DNA from: Bacillus massiliglaciei
Lineage (GTDB): Bacteria > Bacillota > Bacilli > Bacillales > DSM-1321
Assembly: GCF_900098925.1 (NCBI RefSeq)
Contig: NZ_LT622359.1
Span: 616,650-659,885 of the forward strand
Direction of reading: 5' to 3'
Length of the DNA stretch: 43,236 nucleotides
Part shown: positions 41,350 through 43,236 of the stretch, piece after piece
Position numbering within the stretch: position 1 is the stretch's first letter
Layout: each line of letters starts with the position of its first letter
Notes under the pieces: model-generated
Databases searched by the model: none
Seen by the model: only the letters and a program-made list of their open reading frames with translations
Told to the model about the DNA's origin: nothing
Translations under genes and position numbers: made by a program

Positions 41350-43235
41350 GTGCGCCCGGCATGGGTGCAGTCTATAGGGTGAGAGTCCCGAACCATGAAG
41401 GCAGTAGTAATGGTTAGCTTAACGCAAGGGTGTCTGTGGTGACGCAGAATCTGAAGGAAGCGAGCGGCAAACCTCCGGTCTGAGGAACACGAACTTCATA
41501 TAAGGCTAGGTACCATTGGATGAGTTTGCACAACAAAACGAAGTCCTTACTGCCGAAGGTGGTACAGAGTAAATGAAGCAGATAGATGGAGGGAAAGACT
41601 GTACTCTTACCCGGGGAGGTCTGATTGGAACGCCAAGTTCCCTTGGTAACCTATCCAGCGATGGACAGCTGAACAATCAGAAGTCAGCCGAGGTCATAGT
41701 ACCATTCCAACTCGAGATGGAATGGGAAGGACTGAACTATTAGGAAGAACGAGAACTAGGCATATAATTCCTGTATAGAAGCAGACAATCCGAAAGGACT
41801 TACTTGAAGGAGGAAGTGGTGAATTCCACAGGGGACTTCATGAGGGTGGAGCAGGAATAACATAATTAGATTTCTACGTTCACGTCGAAAGGAAATATCA
41901 CATGTTAATGGATCTGATTCTGTCACGGGAAAACTTAATAGAAGCACTTAAACGTGTGGAGAAGAACAAAGGGAGTCACGGCATAGATGGAATGTCCGTA
42001 AAATCCCTACGAAGACATCTCTATGAGAACTGGGAAACTCTTTGTGATTCATTAAGGGAAGGTACCTATCAACCTAACCCAGTCCGTCGAGTCGAAATCC
42101 CGAAACCGAACGGTGGAGTAAGATTACTAGGAATACCTACCGTGACAGACCGGTTCATTCAACAGGCTATCGCCCAAGTTCTAACCCCACTTCTTGACCC
42201 AACCTTCTCAGAACATAGTTATGGGTTTAGACCAAATAGAAGAGGTCATGATGCGGTTCGTAAAGCAAGGGAATATATAAGTGAAGGTTATAGATGGGTG
42301 ATTGACATGGACTTGGAGAAATTCTTTGATAGAGTCAATCATGATAAGTTAATGGGGATATTAGCAAGTAGAATCCAAGACCGGCTGGTCTTGAAACTTA
42401 TACGGAAATATCTCCAAGCAGGAATTATGATGAATGGTGTAGTCTATGATGCAGAAGAAGGAACACCACAAGGAGGTCCACTGAGCCCCCTTCTTTCGAA
42501 TATCCTTTTGGATAAACTTGATAAAGAGTTAGAAAGGAGAGGTCACAAGTTTGTCCGCTACGCCGATGATTGTAATATTTACATGAAATCGAAGAAAGCT
42601 GGAGAACGAGTGATGAACTCAATTACATGCTTTATTGAGCAGAAATTAAAGCTCAAAGTAAATAGAGAAAAGTCAGCAGTTGATCGCCCGTGGAAACGAA
42701 AGTTTCTTGGCTTTAGCTTTACGGTCAATAAGAAACCGAAGGTTCGAATAGCCAATGAAAGTATTAAAAGGTTTAAGGCTAAAATACGGGAGTTAACCTC
42801 CCGTTCTAAACAAATTCCTATGGAAGTTAGAATCGAGAAACTAAATCAATATCTAACGGGATGGTGTGGATATTTTGCATTGGCTGATACACCAAGTAAA
42901 TTTAAAGAATTTGATGAGTGGATTAGACGGAGACTCCGTATGCTTGAATGGAAACAATGGAAGAAACCGAGGACAAGAGTAAGAAAACTCAAAGGTCTAG
43001 GTGTCCCTGACCAAAAGGCATATGAATGGGGAAACTCCAGAAAGAAATATTGGAGAATAGCCTGTAGTCCAATCTTACACAAAACCCTCAATAACTTGTA
43101 TTGGAGTCACCGAGGGTTGAAAAGTTTATATAATCGATATGAATTTCTGCGTCAAACTTAATGGAACCGCCGTATACCGAACGGTACGTACGGTGGTGTG
43201 AGAGGTCGGGGGTTAATCACCCCCTCCTACTCGAT
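41350..43235 (+). mobile_element. Group IIC intron
   Basis: A ribozyme-type retroelement. The 5' end reads GTGCG (41350-41354; GTGTG at 41348 is the alternative). The 550 bases before the reverse transcriptase gene are the structured domains I-III with the gene in domain IV. After the gene comes a domain V-like hairpin (about 43163-43198, with GGTACGTACGG) and a domain VI stem (GGGGGT/ACCCCC, about 43208-43225) with a candidate branch A in CCTAC, ending near CGAT at 43235. Insertion right behind an intrinsic terminator and an encoded protein with no endonuclease domain both mark class C. Confidence 0.88.
41902..43161 (+). CDS. ltrA: Group II intron reverse transcriptase/maturase
   Basis: The 419-aa intron-encoded protein needed for splicing and retrotransposition. 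Reverse transcriptase blocks are complete: GIDGMSVKSL, IPKPNGGVRLLGIPTVTDR, HSYGFRPNRRGHDAV, DMDLEKFFDRVNH, GTPQGGPLSPLLSN (187-200) and the catalytic YADD (220-223). The maturase domain (GIIM-type) runs from about 290 (YLTGWCGYFALADTP) to the end. There is no C-terminal HNH endonuclease, as expected for class C. The frame is intact, so the element may be mobile. AAAGGAAA precedes the ATG. Confidence 0.95.
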   Translation: MLMDLILSRENLIEALKRVEKNKGSHGIDGMSVKSLRRHLYENWETLCDSLREGTYQPNPVRRVEIPKPNGGVRLLGIPTVTDRFIQQAIAQVLTPLLDPTFSEHSYGFRPNRRGHDAVRKAREYISEGYRWVIDMDLEKFFDRVNHDKLMGILASRIQDRLVLKLIRKYLQAGIMMNGVVYDAEEGTPQGGPLSPLLSNILLDKLDKELERRGHKFVRYADDCNIYMKSKKAGERVMNSITCFIEQKLKLKVNREKSAVDRPWKRKFLGFSFTVNKKPKVRIANESIKRFKAKIRELTSRSKQIPMEVRIEKLNQYLTGWCGYFALADTPSKFKEFDEWIRRRLRMLEWKQWKKPRTRVRKLKGLGVPDQKAYEWGNSRKKYWRIACSPILHKTLNNLYWSHRGLKSLYNRYEFLRQT

Positions 43236-43236
43236 T

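Overview
The window looks like chromosome of a low-to-moderate G+C Gram-positive of the Bacillaceae. The reasons are purine-rich AGGAGG-type ribosome binding sites, a des-desK-desR cold-sensing locus, a sporulenol/hopene-type cyclase, a YclNOPQ-like petrobactin importer, LtaS, DUF1641-type formate dehydrogenase genes, and a CcpA cre-like site and Fur boxes of Bacillus type. I saw no tRNA, rRNA or CRISPR array. The species cannot be named from this sequence alone.

Layout. 1-1531: an IS1182-type insertion sequence with two hairpins upstream of its transposase. 1780-4676: a TetR regulator and an MMPL-family exporter, with three copies of a palindromic operator between them. 4704-7146: a LysE/RhtB exporter, an MFS gene broken by one missing base, and a decayed C-terminal remnant of a second MFS gene. 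7204-13515: a catabolic regulon made of aldehyde dehydrogenase, NCS1 permease, cyclase-family metal hydrolase, a PAS-containing sigma-54 activator and an agmatinase-family ureohydrolase. Two good sigma-54 (-24/-12) promoters stand before the first and last of these, and both abut intrinsic terminators. 13547-21325: a formate dehydrogenase/molybdenum-cofactor block. On the minus strand are a large formate dehydrogenase-like subunit, a DUF1641 protein and an Mrp-type ATPase. On the plus strand are a DUF2294 protein, FdhD, MoaA and a HesB-like protein. A long leader with a terminator hairpin precedes the dehydrogenase. 21531-21935: a cytidine deaminase-like gene with an in-frame stop.

21941-25016: des (lipid desaturase) and its thermosensor pair desK-desR, with DesR-type dyads before des. 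25140-26724: a hormone-sensitive-lipase-type esterase and MsrA. 26903-29600: an OmpR-type regulator, a histidine kinase and a PepSY protein, arranged like ykoGHI. 29794-31800: a TPR protein convergent with a PutP-type proline symporter that has a cre-like site in its upstream region. 32217-34582: squalene-hopene/sporulenol cyclase and a small Cys-rich protein. 34786-38782: a Fur-controlled siderophore ABC importer. 39270-41345: ltaS. 41350-43235: a group IIC intron placed immediately after the ltaS terminator, ending at about the end of the window.

How the parts work together. The most interesting unit is the sigma-54 regulon. A nucleobase/hydantoin-type permease, a ring- or amide-opening metal hydrolase, a guanidine-cleaving ureohydrolase and an aldehyde dehydrogenase under one activator suggest uptake and breakdown of a nitrogenous compound bearing a guanidino or amidino group. 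The substrate cannot be read from the sequence. The formate dehydrogenase block joins the enzyme to its sulfurtransferase (FdhD) and to cofactor synthesis (MoaA). Several genes are decaying (two MFS genes, one deaminase), and mobile elements lie at both ends of the window.
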